A stretch of 64,000 nt of DNA. It comes from a virus. Shown here piece after piece: positions 1 to 8,866 of the stretch. The notes beneath the pieces are model-generated. The model was given only the letters and a program-made list of their open reading frames with translations. It did no database searches and had not been told where the DNA came from. The stretch lies in IMG/VR virus record IMGVR_UViG_3300044641_004197, positions 1 through 64,000 of that record; one strand, given 5' to 3'. Position 1 is the stretch's first letter, and every line of letters begins with the position of its first letter. The position numbers and the translations under genes were made by a program.

Positions 1-356
1 CTCATATACCAATCATAATCATGTATATATGAATATACTTCACTGAAAAACAATTGACACATGTGTCTATAACCTATCTTGTATTCGTGTCTACCATCTT
101 CAAATTCTACTTGATATATACTAAAATCTTTAGATGACTTTAATTCGATAGTTTTAAATTTTAAATTGTCATATGACGATTCTAAATCTTTTATAACAGA
201 CTCAGAAAAATCATTTTCAACAAAAACGATTACATCGGCATTGTATATATATTTGTAATGACTATAGAGTTTATTCAAAGATAATTTTAAATTATCAATT
301 GTTTTATCATCCGATTTAGATAAATAACATATAACATTCTTTCTCACAAAACACAT
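1..356 (-). CDS. Partial glycosyltransferase, Kre2/GT15-like N-terminal part
   Basis: The frame opens at an ATG at 356 and is still open at base 1, so only about 118 N-terminal residues are visible. Near residues 95-118 it reads GYRHMCQLFFSEVYSY and then DYDWYM, which resembles the conserved YRHMCR...YDYYWR stretch of fungal Kre2/Ktr alpha-1,2-mannosyltransferases (GT15). The early segment with ADVIVFVEND fits a Rossmann-like nucleotide-sugar domain. There is no Shine-Dalgarno sequence, only an AT run before the ATG. It is the last visible gene of the leftward glycan run and lies 13 nt below the next gene. The family call is from motif recall, and the catalytic half lies outside the window. 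Confidence 0.55.
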   Translation of the reverse strand, partial: MCFVRKNVICYLSKSDDKTIDNLKLSLNKLYSHYKYIYNADVIVFVENDFSESVIKDLESSYDNLKFKTIELKSSKDFSIYQVEFEDGRHEYKIGYRHMCQLFFSEVYSYIHDYDWYM

Positions 357-369
357 ATATATTGTTATT

Positions 370-1074
370 TTAAACTATAGTATTTTTAACAGGATGATAA
401 TAACCGTGCATATTTTTATCAAAAGTTATAATATCTTCTCTCCAACTTACAGATTCTTTATCAATTTGGTTAAGTTGAAACCCAGATTGTTGAACTAACG
501 TTCCTAATCGCATTTCTGAAAACATATTATCGTATTGTCTTGGATTTGATATTATACGATTGACCATCGAAGATAAAACTTGGTTATTAAACATCAAACA
601 AGAAGTTGGTCCTAAACCCGCGAGATTTTCTATTGTTTTTTGTTCATCACTTAGTTGATTATACCAATACCAATCTAATAAACCATCATCGATTCTTACA
701 GCATGACCAAAATTGTTCAAATATAACGCATATCCATAATATTCTTCCAACGAACAATTGCAATATGTATCCCACTCCAATACAAAATATACAGGTAATT
801 TAGGATTAAATCTATAAAAATCATAGATTAATATATCCGCTTCATACCAACTAATTGGCCGTTCATCTCTGTTTAAAAAAATATTATTATTTGGATATAT
901 ATCATCAGTTCTAGTGACTACGTGAGAACCTTCAATCAGATCACAACCATCAAATCCAACTGGGTGTATATTCTTTGTTGGGTTATACTTCTTAATTCGC
1001 TCAAAATTTTGAAGAGTAACATCAGAACGGTTATAATGAAGAAACAATATTGATACACGGTTTTTAAGAATCAT
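370..1074 (-). CDS. Putative glycosyltransferase (GT-A-like), unknown specificity
   Basis: A 234-residue protein beginning MILKNRVSILFLHYNRSDV, the usual beta-strand plus N-R/D start of GT-A glycosyltransferases. A FVLEWDTYCN segment near residue 98 puts an acidic pair (E-W-D) where such enzymes carry the metal-binding DxD. No signal peptide or membrane segment is visible. Spacing to both neighbours is short (13 and 29 nt), so it is probably co-transcribed with them. The acceptor and donor sugars cannot be inferred. A non-catalytic sugar-binding relative is an alternative. Confidence 0.55.
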   Translation of the reverse strand: MILKNRVSILFLHYNRSDVTLQNFERIKKYNPTKNIHPVGFDGCDLIEGSHVVTRTDDIYPNNNIFLNRDERPISWYEADILIYDFYRFNPKLPVYFVLEWDTYCNCSLEEYYGYALYLNNFGHAVRIDDGLLDWYWYNQLSDEQKTIENLAGLGPTSCLMFNNQVLSSMVNRIISNPRQYDNMFSEMRLGTLVQQSGFQLNQIDKESVSWREDIITFDKNMHGYYHPVKNTIV

Positions 1075-1103
1075 ATATATAATTATCTTTGAAAACGATT
1101 AAA

Positions 1104-2003
1104 TTACATTATATAGTTAACTATACTTAAAAATTTCCTTTTGTTTTTATCATTCACTTCCAAGAAATGGTTTCTTATATTTTTACTATTTTTTCTCTGA
1201 AACTCTAATAGTTCATCAATATTTTTTAACATTTCATCAAATTTAGATCTATCGACAAAATGACCCTCTCTAAATCTATAACTAACGCCTGGAATAAATT
1301 TACTTTTATCTAAAAATTTATACCCCAACACACTTCTACATACATTTTTAGTGGGAATAAATTTTACCAAATCGGGATCTAAATACTCTTTAAATACAGG
1401 TATTTCACTACATATGACCAACTTACCACAACTCATTGCTTCCCATAAATAATGTCCCCAACCCTCATATAAGCTACAACAAATATGAATATCATGAGTA
1501 TTAAGTTCACCATCAACTTGACTGTCAGATAAATATTCAGACTCAGAGTCCAATACCTTTATACTATCTTTATAATTGTATATAAGTTCGGAGTTCTTTT
1601 GAATTGACTTACCTTTAAAATGTAATACTTTTCCAGTATTTCTAGGAAAGAAATATCTATCTAAACTAAAAAATCCAGTTTGGACTATATTTGCGTGGTA
1701 AGGAACTAACAATTGTTTTGCATAATCTGACTTAACGATCAAATAATCAAACTGACTCAAGAATAAAACTTCATCTTGATTTAACCACTCTTCATTTATG
1801 ATAAATATGTTTTTTTTATTATTTGGAAGTTGATCGGCATGAATATTTTGTATAAAGATACCTAAATCACCTTTTCTATATTCATTTGTTTTGGATATAT
1901 CATATGATGCAACATCGTGATCGGATAGTAATGTTTTAATTAAAATAGCGTCATTTACTACACCCACACCGTTATTCCAATAATATAAATTAACTTTATA
2001 CAT
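1104..2003 (-). CDS. Glycosyltransferase, GT4-like (GT-B fold)
   Basis: A 299-residue cytosolic protein. The C-terminal half has SLYEGWGHYLWEAMSCGK followed by a P-V-F-K-E-Y segment. This is the donor-binding E-x7-E region typical of GT4 enzymes, in which EGWG and the second Glu contact the nucleotide sugar. The N-terminal half is the acceptor-side Rossmann domain and is short for the family (usual length 350-400). Its ATG overlaps the end of the upstream HAD gene by 8 nt, so the two are probably translationally coupled. Donor and acceptor are unknown. Confidence 0.75.
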   Translation of the reverse strand: MYKVNLYYWNNGVGVVNDAILIKTLLSDHDVASYDISKTNEYRKGDLGIFIQNIHADQLPNNKKNIFIINEEWLNQDEVLFLSQFDYLIVKSDYAKQLLVPYHANIVQTGFFSLDRYFFPRNTGKVLHFKGKSIQKNSELIYNYKDSIKVLDSESEYLSDSQVDGELNTHDIHICCSLYEGWGHYLWEAMSCGKLVICSEIPVFKEYLDPDLVKFIPTKNVCRSVLGYKFLDKSKFIPGVSYRFREGHFVDRSKFDEMLKNIDELLEFQRKNSKNIRNHFLEVNDKNKRKFLSIVNYIM

Positions 2004-2349
2004 TTAACGAAATTAATCCTTCATTTCTTACCAAACAATATGATTCTGCAGTTATAGTGCCATCAGGTTTCATATCATTTATGATAACTCTAGATCCACG
2101 TCCAACGCCCATAATTAACATATCATATGTTATCCCAATTTCTTTTAACTGTTTCTCAGTTACCTCTCTCTGCGACTCTTTTCTTCCTGTCACTAATATC
2201 AATCTATAATTTTTAAGAGTCCACTCTTTTAATTTTTCAATAACTCCAGGTAAAACTTCCGCTTTAAAATCAGGCTTGGACGATTCAAATGTAGAACAAT
2301 GTTTTATTAATGTTCCATCTATATCACAAAAAATTGTTTTTGGGTTCAT
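1996..2349 (-). CDS. Small HAD-family phosphatase
   Basis: A 117-residue minimal HAD hydrolase. Motif I is FCDIDGTLIKH near residues 7-17 (nucleophile and acid/base Asp), motif II is the Thr of LILVTGRKES, and a late D (IINDMKP) fits the metal-binding motif. There is no cap domain, so it should act on a small or exposed phosphate ester. Stop and start overlap with both neighbours (4 nt with the aldolase-like gene, 8 nt with the GT4). Small HADs of this type in capsule clusters dephosphorylate sugar or polyol phosphates. Here it may serve the same activated ligand as the adjacent nucleotidyltransferase-kinase. That link is inference. Confidence 0.75.
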   Translation of the reverse strand: MNPKTIFCDIDGTLIKHCSTFESSKPDFKAEVLPGVIEKLKEWTLKNYRLILVTGRKESQREVTEKQLKEIGITYDMLIMGVGRGSRVIINDMKPDGTITAESYCLVRNEGLISLNV

Positions 2350-3296
2350 ATAAGTATACTGTTGATTTTTGATTTAATCTTAAGTTTAATCAAATCTGTT
2401 AAATCGTCAATTTTATATTTTACTTCTTTTTTAAATGTTTCATTTTCTAAAACATAATGACCACATATCTGAATTAATTTTTCTCTGTTGTTAGTATCAA
2501 AATCTTTATTGACCCACTTCTTCCACTGACCGCTATCATAACATAATTGATAAAAAACATCTAACAATTTTTTATTATTCGTCAAATGTTCCAGATAACA
2601 ATTAGTTTCTATCAATCCAAACTCAGGTGCAATATTAATTGCATCCAATCCATAATTAAATTTCTCTTTTACCAGATTCGAATCGATGTAATCACCATTA
2701 TGTTCCTTTGTTTTTAACCCATATTTGTGAACCACATTGACAAAAGAAATCAATTTCTCTCGGTCATATACACCTGTATTTACATTTTCTTTCAAACTGG
2801 TTCCGCTCTGGATTACTATATACTCTAAATTATAATTTTTACATTCTTCTATTAGTTTTTCCAATTCTTCTAATTTAAATTCTCTAATACTCTGTTCAGT
2901 TGAAATTTCAAACTTTATATGTTTATTATTATTCAAACATCTTTCAATTAAAAATTTTGTGCATAACATACCCTCTTCAAATGAAGAATATTTTTTCCAA
3001 GGGTCTATATGTATTATATCGTAATATTGACAGTCATCATTCAGAGAAATCAATCCATCATCTATTGTTTTTCCTTGCAATGGTCCACCATGATCTCTTT
3101 CTAAAATAACATTATTACTTCTACTTTTTACATATTCAAATAATGTTTTATTAGTAAAGCTTATATACCCACCATCAAAATCAACTTGTCGTCTACTGGG
3201 TATAAGACCCAAATAGACGTTGTGTAAATTAGCATATTCAACTGTTGCATCAACAGTATTACGTGTAACACATCCTATGTAAAGTTTACAATTCAT
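2346..3296 (-). CDS. TIM-barrel protein, D-tagatose-bisphosphate aldolase non-catalytic subunit (KbaZ/GatZ)-like
   Basis: A 316-residue soluble protein with a predicted (beta/alpha)8 pattern. Near residue 70 it reads NNVILERDHGGPLQG, close to the DH-GP signature of the KbaZ/GatZ family. Later strands (IIHIDPW, IKFEISTEQS, YIVIQSGTS, INIAPEFG) are consistent with the barrel. KbaZ/GatZ proteins stabilise or assist a class II aldolase, and stand-alone homologues occur in surface-sugar clusters. The start overlaps the nucleotidyltransferase-kinase end by 11 nt. A catalytic role on a sugar phosphate is likely but unproven, and the substrate is unknown. Confidence 0.6.
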   Translation of the reverse strand: MNCKLYIGCVTRNTVDATVEYANLHNVYLGLIPSRRQVDFDGGYISFTNKTLFEYVKSRSNNVILERDHGGPLQGKTIDDGLISLNDDCQYYDIIHIDPWKKYSSFEEGMLCTKFLIERCLNNNKHIKFEISTEQSIREFKLEELEKLIEECKNYNLEYIVIQSGTSLKENVNTGVYDREKLISFVNVVHKYGLKTKEHNGDYIDSNLVKEKFNYGLDAINIAPEFGLIETNCYLEHLTNNKKLLDVFYQLCYDSGQWKKWVNKDFDTNNREKLIQICGHYVLENETFKKEVKYKIDDLTDLIKLKIKSKINSILI

Positions 3297-4842
3297 TCAA
3301 TTGTTTCTGTAACGTATATATTCCTAAGAAATATAAGAACTTATTCAAAGGATAAATATGTAATGGCGACATATTCAACCAAATTATTGACGTTAAAATA
3401 TTAATTTTAGTTTCATTATAACCATGATTTTTTATAAATTGTTTAAATTTTTCACGTTTTTCTATAGATGAAAATTTACACAATAATTCTATGTTTACAT
3501 AATTCTCACACTCTTCGGATTTAAAATTATTATTGGTAATCAAATGATGATCAAAGTATAATGAATGATTCATTTTAGCCAAATCATAATATACATCACC
3601 TCCATCAATTTCACCGCAAAAATCTTGACGCCAATCTAAAAATTTAAATACTCCGTCTTTTATAATCAAATTATCTAATATAAAATCTCCATGAAAATAA
3701 CATTTTTTATTGGTGCAAAGTAAATTTTCTGGTATTTTAGAAATCAAATCTTCAAATTTATCAATCTTCAATCCGTTGATGTTTATATTTTCATACTTAT
3801 GTCCCACAGATTTATAAAACATAGAAACTCTTTCTTTTGTTTTATCAAAGTAAAATTTTCTTGTTTTATCATAAAACGTATCGTTTGAAGAAACTTCATT
3901 CCAAAAATTAGATTGTAGATCGGTTAATAAATTATAAAATAATGTAGCATCAACATTATCAGACGCTAATTGTCCCTCTACAAACTTATACTTATAAAAA
4001 TTATCCGTATAGTCTATGAGAGTAGGACCATAATTTTTTAAATGTTTTAATCTGTTTACTCTATTTTTTACTATAGTTTTATCATAGAAAAATTTAATTA
4101 CAAAATCAGGAAACAAAAATATGTTTTCTTCATCTTTATCTAAAATTTTAAAATCATTCTCAAATATCTTCTTGGCATCATTTAATGCTTTAGAGTTTCC
4201 GATATCATACCAATCATTTATTGATTGATTTTTAAAAGGTATTTTTGATTCAATCAATTTGTTTATTACATGACAATCTACTAATGTAGTATCTGTAGGG
4301 TAATCACTCAATAACGATTCTGTAATTTCCCAAAACTTTTCATAATCTTTAATCTTAACGATTCCTATATGGATGTTATTGGACGATAAAGAACCTTTTT
4401 CTTCTATATTAAGAATAGTATTATCAGATAGATTCAATGTTCTATACTGACTATTATCGTCTTTTTGAGAGGATATACATATGTTACCTTCGTCAAATTT
4501 AATAGGATTTTGTGTCACTGAATCACATGCATGAAATATAAATTCCGATTGTAAATGTGTTTTTGCGGATGTCATTGAATACAATAGACTAGATCCTGGT
4601 CCTTCAAATTTATCTACATTCACAAATGTTACATTAAGATCCGTATGTGCCAATTTTATATATTCTCTCACATGGTTTCCATAATAACCAACTGTAATAA
4701 CAAATTCCGTATCTTTTGGATATGAATTTAAAATATGACTTAATGTGGGTAACTTTCCCAATCTTACAAGACTTTTATTTGTATATTTTGTTATGTTACC
4801 TAATCGGTTACCCAAACCACTTGTTGTTATTAATACTTTCAT
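3286..4842 (-). CDS. Bifunctional nucleotidyltransferase-kinase fusion
   Basis: A 518-residue two-domain protein. Residues 1-240 form a sugar/choline-phosphate nucleotidyltransferase: TTSGLGNRLGNITKYTNKSL near residue 6 is a variant of the GxGTRL...PK signature, and ACDSVT supplies a metal-binding Asp. Residues 270-518 are an aminoglycoside/choline-kinase-like phosphotransferase, with HGDFILDN at 384-391 (catalytic Asp386, metal-binding Asn391) and FLDWRQ with Asp403. The protein could phosphorylate a small alcohol or sugar and then activate it with CTP or another NTP, as LicA and LicC do separately. It sits between cupin and aldolase-like genes, 2 nt from the former. The substrate is unknown. 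Confidence 0.75.
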   Translation of the reverse strand: MKVLITTSGLGNRLGNITKYTNKSLVRLGKLPTLSHILNSYPKDTEFVITVGYYGNHVREYIKLAHTDLNVTFVNVDKFEGPGSSLLYSMTSAKTHLQSEFIFHACDSVTQNPIKFDEGNICISSQKDDNSQYRTLNLSDNTILNIEEKGSLSSNNIHIGIVKIKDYEKFWEITESLLSDYPTDTTLVDCHVINKLIESKIPFKNQSINDWYDIGNSKALNDAKKIFENDFKILDKDEENIFLFPDFVIKFFYDKTIVKNRVNRLKHLKNYGPTLIDYTDNFYKYKFVEGQLASDNVDATLFYNLLTDLQSNFWNEVSSNDTFYDKTRKFYFDKTKERVSMFYKSVGHKYENININGLKIDKFEDLISKIPENLLCTNKKCYFHGDFILDNLIIKDGVFKFLDWRQDFCGEIDGGDVYYDLAKMNHSLYFDHHLITNNNFKSEECENYVNIELLCKFSSIEKREKFKQFIKNHGYNETKINILTSIIWLNMSPLHIYPLNKFLYFLGIYTLQKQLNEL

Positions 4843-4844
4843 GT

Positions 4845-5201
4845 TTAAGAAACCCTCCCATAATTGTCTTGAAGCCTTACAATATCATCTTCTCCAAAAT
4901 ATTCACCGGTTTGAATTTCAATAAATTCTATATCAGTATCTCCTGTATTTTTAAACTGGTGTTTGCTCATTTTTGGAATAAAAATTGAATCTCCTTCTTT
5001 TAACTCACGTTCTACGTCATCTAACTTCAATGTTCCTTTTCCTTTAATAACAATCCAATATTCATTTCTTTTAAAATGATATTGATAACTTGGTGATTGT
5101 CCTGATCTTATTACTATCTTTTTAACTTTGCATTTGTCGTCATCCAACAAAACAGTATAAGTTCCCCACGGTCTATTTTCTTGTGTATTCATAATATTCA
5201 T
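4845..5201 (-). CDS. Cupin, type II mannose-6-phosphate isomerase-like
   Basis: A 118-residue single cupin. It carries the whole signature of the PMI domain found at the C-terminus of bifunctional PMI-GMP proteins: RPWGTY at the start, YHFKRNEYWIV (metal His/Glu), EGDSIFIPKMSKHQF, and EIQTGEYFGEDDIVRL before the final YGR. It may interconvert fructose-6-P and mannose-6-P and so feed GDP-mannose for the fucose synthase and Kre2-like transferase elsewhere in the window. It starts MNIMNTQ; either Met could be used. A promoter-like TTGACA-17-TAAAGT lies directly upstream. A non-catalytic cupin is possible, because stand-alone forms of this size are not all isomerases. Confidence 0.75.
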   Translation of the reverse strand: MNIMNTQENRPWGTYTVLLDDDKCKVKKIVIRSGQSPSYQYHFKRNEYWIVIKGKGTLKLDDVERELKEGDSIFIPKMSKHQFKNTGDTDIEFIEIQTGEYFGEDDIVRLQDNYGRVS

Positions 5202-5206
5202 AACAA

Positions 5207-5235
5207 ACTTTAATTCAACATTTTGATGTTGTCAA
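5207..5235 (-). promoter_or_regulatory. Sigma70-like promoter for the cupin operon, with inverted repeat in its spacer
   Basis: Read leftward: TTGACA (5235-5230), a 17-bp spacer and TAAAGT (5212-5207), then only 5 nt to the first ATG. The spacer contains a perfect 6-bp inverted repeat with a 4-nt loop (CAACAT/ATGTTG, 5216-5231), so a repressor could sit there. The -10 matches only four of six consensus bases. The region also separates this operon from the divergent methyltransferase gene. Confidence 0.4.
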
Positions 5236-5255
5236 TATATATATAGTAAAATGTT

Positions 5256-5795
5256 ATGAGTTTAACTTTAAATAAAGCGTGTGAAATTATAAATTATAAT
5301 TATACACACGTTCTAGAGTTCGGTGTATATAAAGGTGGAAGTATTCGATTTTTAAGAGATAAATTACCATCAAATTTTAAAATTTTTGGTTTTGATAGTT
5401 TTGAAGGTTTGCCTGAAGATTGGACTGGAACTCAAGAAAAAAAAGGATATTTCAATGCCGAGGGAATAATACCAATTATTGAGAATGTAGAATTCTTTAA
5501 AGGATGGTTTGTAGATACATTACCTGAATATCTTAAAATGGCGGATACTATAGCATTATTACACATAGATTGTGATCTATACAGTTCGACAAAAACAGTA
5601 TTGTATAATCTAACAAATTACATAAAACCAGGAACAGTAATTGTTTTTGATGAGTGGTATTATAACTTTAAAGATATTGAAGAACATAAACAACACGAAC
5701 AAAAAGCTTTTTATGAATGGTCAACTGATAATAAAATTGATTATATTATTCTCGATGAATTAGAATGTGAAAAAAGAATTATAATTATTAAATAA
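5256..5795 (+). CDS. Class I SAM methyltransferase, TylF/MycF (macrocin O-methyltransferase)-like
   Basis: A 179-residue enzyme lying alone on the rightward strand inside the leftward glycan run. The SAM-binding loop is VLEFGVYKGGSIRFLRD near residues 19-35. FGFDSFEGLPEDW and LHIDCDLYSSTKTVL match the TylF family, in which the Asp pair binds Mg2+ near the sugar hydroxyls. FDEWYYN follows. TylF members methylate deoxysugar hydroxyls, so sugar O-methylation is the likely job. At 179 aa it is slightly shorter than typical members (about 200-250), mainly at the N-terminus. No Shine-Dalgarno sequence is visible, and TATATATATAGT lies just upstream. Confidence 0.75.
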   Translation: MSLTLNKACEIINYNYTHVLEFGVYKGGSIRFLRDKLPSNFKIFGFDSFEGLPEDWTGTQEKKGYFNAEGIIPIIENVEFFKGWFVDTLPEYLKMADTIALLHIDCDLYSSTKTVLYNLTNYIKPGTVIVFDEWYYNFKDIEEHKQHEQKAFYEWSTDNKIDYIILDELECEKRIIIIK

Positions 5796-5839
5796 ATATA
5801 TGCATGAAGCTGATCTTTTATTATCAATTCGTGGACAAA

Positions 5840-7012
5840 TTATTCAATAAATATTATTTTGTTATTTATATTATTTAATATATCATGTTTAATTTCATTA
5901 TTAAAGGTTCCCGATCTCAAAATAACCATGGAAGATTTTTGATTTGATAATTCTTGTAATGGAGACGTTACTCGTAAATTAGATCCACATAATCGTGTAT
6001 TTAATTTATTAATATCATTATCTAATATAAATTTTATTTTATCGGTATTTAGTCCATAAGATATAAGATATTGCGACACGGCATGAGCGCCAAAAAGATA
6101 TATGTCTCCGTCAAAATTATTAATTGCAGTATTATACTGTTCTACTAATTTTTTTTGATATTCAACATATTTCAAAAAAATGGTTTTATTTTTCAAATAT
6201 TCATCTTGTAAAAATGTATATTTCTTTGTGTGTCCTGAAAAAGTAACAGTATAAAAAATACTATGTTCTTCTCTGAAGTATTCTTTCTTTATTATTGAAA
6301 ATCCATGTTTACATAAAAAGAGTTCTAAATAATCATCGGACAATAAAAATGTGTGTTCAAAATTAATACAATTAGTATAAAATTTTTTAATCATTTCACT
6401 CATATTAGGAATCGAAAACACCATATTTCCATTCTTTTTCAAAATATTTTTACATTTTAATAAAAATTTATTTATATCATATACATGTTCGATAAGATGT
6501 GAATGCACAATAGTGTCATATTTTTCCTCGGTTTCGAAGAATTCATCAAAGAATAAATTAATAGTTTTAATTCCTAATTTTTTTTCTATATTAACATCAA
6601 TTATAGTCCAATCTATATTATTGCTTAATTTTTTAAAATTTTCATATAGAATTGTATGATGACTGCCTATTTCTAATATTTTCGTTGGATTAGATTCGTA
6701 TAAAAACTTTGCAAATTTTTCATGATGTTCTTTCCAAGAACTTCCAACTGTCCCAGATCCATGTGAGGTTTTGTAAACTTGATATATAGGCGCTGGATTT
6801 GTGATTTGAATTAACCCTGATGATAAACTTATACCGATATTTAAATCTTGTAAAACATCAGTCTCTATAGAAGAAACTGAAGTTCCCATAAATACAGGAA
6901 AATTTTTATATGTATAAATAATTTCTAAATCTTGATTTTCAGTTAATAAATCACAATTTCTAATCATAAATTTTTTAATATCGATTCTAACTTTTCTAAA
7001 TTCATTTTCCAA
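5840..7012 (-). CDS. NDP-hexose C-methyltransferase-like protein
   Basis: A 390-residue protein. Residues 65-100 (IYQVYKTSHGSGTVGSSW) match the HxSGxVGxSW entry to the SAM domain of sugar C-methyltransferases such as TylC3/NovU. SAM motif I is KILEIGSHH near residue 111, and HSHLIEHV matches the later conserved His/Glu region. The C-terminal 110 residues form the extra Rossmann-like domain of this family (DGDIYLFGAHAVSQYL). The N-terminal zinc-binding part seems degenerate, with only one Cys visible. Likely role: adding a methyl to a keto-deoxysugar. It overlaps the GT61-like gene by 49 nt, longer than usual; the ATG may lie further in. Confidence 0.7.
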   Translation of the reverse strand: MENEFRKVRIDIKKFMIRNCDLLTENQDLEIIYTYKNFPVFMGTSVSSIETDVLQDLNIGISLSSGLIQITNPAPIYQVYKTSHGSGTVGSSWKEHHEKFAKFLYESNPTKILEIGSHHTILYENFKKLSNNIDWTIIDVNIEKKLGIKTINLFFDEFFETEEKYDTIVHSHLIEHVYDINKFLLKCKNILKKNGNMVFSIPNMSEMIKKFYTNCINFEHTFLLSDDYLELFLCKHGFSIIKKEYFREEHSIFYTVTFSGHTKKYTFLQDEYLKNKTIFLKYVEYQKKLVEQYNTAINNFDGDIYLFGAHAVSQYLISYGLNTDKIKFILDNDINKLNTRLCGSNLRVTSPLQELSNQKSSMVILRSGTFNNEIKHDILNNINNKIIFIE

Positions 7013-7905
7013 GGTTCATTACAAGGATCGATTTTATTACCATATAACGGAGAATCTTTACATAATTCTCCAAATTCTAAACTAGTAACGTTTAAATTAG
7101 AAATATTAGAATAAACATATGAGGAATCGTAAGAAGGTGCCTGTAAATTATATATATTTACATTATTTGGATTTTCGATTAAAAACAAATTTATTAATCC
7201 ACATCCAGCTTCTATAAAAATATTTTTAAAATTGTTTAAATAAATCTTTTTTTCATAAAAACTTAAATCAGAGAATTTTTCTATTACGACAAAATTGTAT
7301 TTTATAAACAGTTCCCTAACATCTTCAGAATTTATTAATTTTCGGTTATAGCCTGTAGAAGCGTCTTTTCTCATAAAAACAATATTATCTTTGTGTATTA
7401 ATTTTCTAATATTAGAAAAGTCATACATTCCACCCATTGATACAATACAAGGATGTTCATCAAAATACATATTTTTAACAATTATTTTTTTATTACAAAT
7501 AATATCAATAACCGATTTCATATCTAAAATGTTATATCCATCTTTTCTAAAATAATCATATAACTCCAACATATATAATGAAAAATTGGTAACTAAAATA
7601 GGCACATTTTTAGGAAATGATTCTATTCTTCTACAAAAATTCATCACACTATGTCCATATACCTGCTCATCATTTTCATAAATCATATACAATTCTTCAA
7701 TATGATTAACATCGGATATCCAGTTGTTAAATTTAGACTCTAAAGATTTATGTAAAGTTGATCTTTCAAAATAATCATTTATCCACCATTTTTCTCTCCA
7801 TGGAAATAAATCATGTATGTAATCAGACCAAAAAACAATTGTTACATCTAAATTGGCATGATTTACACATTCTGCATAAAATTTTACATTATTTATACAC
7901 TTCAT
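6964..7905 (-). CDS. Glycosyltransferase, GT61-like
   Basis: A 313-residue protein. The C-terminal half resembles GT61/EOGT enzymes: FMRKDASTGYNRKLINSEDV (arginine and NR...N signature), a strand ending VVIEKFSDLSFYEKKIYL, and IFIEAGCGLINLFLI. The last matches the hGAGLxNxxF donor-site loop, although Gly-His is replaced by EAG here. The N-terminal half is variable. It is a soluble protein in the leftward operon, 9 nt below its upstream neighbour. The sugars involved are unknown. The family assignment rests on the spacing of these three blocks. Confidence 0.65.
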   Translation of the reverse strand: MKCINNVKFYAECVNHANLDVTIVFWSDYIHDLFPWREKWWINDYFERSTLHKSLESKFNNWISDVNHIEELYMIYENDEQVYGHSVMNFCRRIESFPKNVPILVTNFSLYMLELYDYFRKDGYNILDMKSVIDIICNKKIIVKNMYFDEHPCIVSMGGMYDFSNIRKLIHKDNIVFMRKDASTGYNRKLINSEDVRELFIKYNFVVIEKFSDLSFYEKKIYLNNFKNIFIEAGCGLINLFLIENPNNVNIYNLQAPSYDSSYVYSNISNLNVTSLEFGELCKDSPLYGNKIDPCNEPWKMNLEKLESILKNL

Positions 7906-7914
7906 ATTAACATT

Positions 7915-8865
7915 TTACTTTAATAATCTATTTCGTTCACCTTGCCAAAATTCATTATATAATCTACACACTTCACCAAATGTGCTTCCATTTATGTAAT
8001 TTGAACGTATACATACAGCCGAATAAACAGAACATGGTATCGATATTAACGTAAATTGTTTCTCTATAATATGTCCAGTAATTACAGATTCAGGAGTTAA
8101 CAAACAATCTCTGAGAGATTCATTGTTAATATATGTGTTATATACAAATAACATATTTTCTATGATTTGTTTTGTAAAATCTTTCGTAAACAATTTAATA
8201 CTATTTGAAGATCCTAAAAAGGTTGTGTCACACATTTTAGGACGACCATTTACTATTGATATATCGTGTGCAAATATTGTATTTGTTAATCTATAAGAAT
8301 CTGCCCATCTAGCATCTTTGTTTTGCAATTCTTTAAAATTATTTTCCCAGTTAAATGGATATTTAAATATCAAACCATTATAATGATTATTTAAATCTAA
8401 AAATAAATCGGGTCTTAATTTAAACACTAAATCATATGAAATATTATTTTCAATTTCATATTGTTCCATCAATTTAACACCTTCTTCAAAACTGTGATAT
8501 TGATATAATCGTTGAAAGTCATTATTATATTTTTCATTTGCACACCAAAATACAAATTTGTCATCTTGATAATTTTCAACTTTCGATTTTATATTATCAT
8601 AATTAGTTTCTATAACTAATTTTTTAGGTTTTAATATGTTATTAATATTGTTGACATCTTCCGATGTCAATAAATTCTGAGAAAATTTTGTTTTATCAAA
8701 ATTTAAATCGCAAGTTTTTTCATGAGTGTGGACGAAGAAATCAGCTTTTACGTCAATCTCGTCATCACTATAATTAAAATATTTATTAAAAATATCTAAA
8801 CAAACTTCACTATACTTTCTGTATCTTGATGATACAATCACAGCAACTTTAATTTCTTGCTTCAT
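7915..8865 (-). CDS. Putative glycosyltransferase with R-P-D motif
   Basis: A 316-residue protein with IKVAVIVSSRYRKYSEVC at the start and DLVFKLRPDLFLDL near residue 155. The strand-R-P-D signature also occurs in the rightward gene at 29365 (VIVARPDIAYF), so the two are probably distant paralogues. These proteins look like GT-A-fold enzymes whose RPD Asp takes the metal-binding role. That is inferred from position and not established. No signal peptide or transmembrane segment is seen. It lies 1 nt from the radical SAM gene and 9 nt from the GT61-like gene. Confidence 0.5.
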   Translation of the reverse strand: MKQEIKVAVIVSSRYRKYSEVCLDIFNKYFNYSDDEIDVKADFFVHTHEKTCDLNFDKTKFSQNLLTSEDVNNINNILKPKKLVIETNYDNIKSKVENYQDDKFVFWCANEKYNNDFQRLYQYHSFEEGVKLMEQYEIENNISYDLVFKLRPDLFLDLNNHYNGLIFKYPFNWENNFKELQNKDARWADSYRLTNTIFAHDISIVNGRPKMCDTTFLGSSNSIKLFTKDFTKQIIENMLFVYNTYINNESLRDCLLTPESVITGHIIEKQFTLISIPCSVYSAVCIRSNYINGSTFGEVCRLYNEFWQGERNRLLK

Positions 8866-8866
8866 A

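Noticed and set aside
1112-1125. Perfect 14-bp palindrome TATAGTTAACTATA
   Set aside because: It lies in the last codons of a glycosyltransferase gene, not at a promoter, and A/T palindromes of this size are common here.
5800-5850. Sixteen-codon frame (MHEADLLLSIRGQIIQ) after the methyltransferase gene
   Set aside because: Too short, no ribosome site, partly overlaps the convergent gene's end; may be a vestige but cannot be supported.
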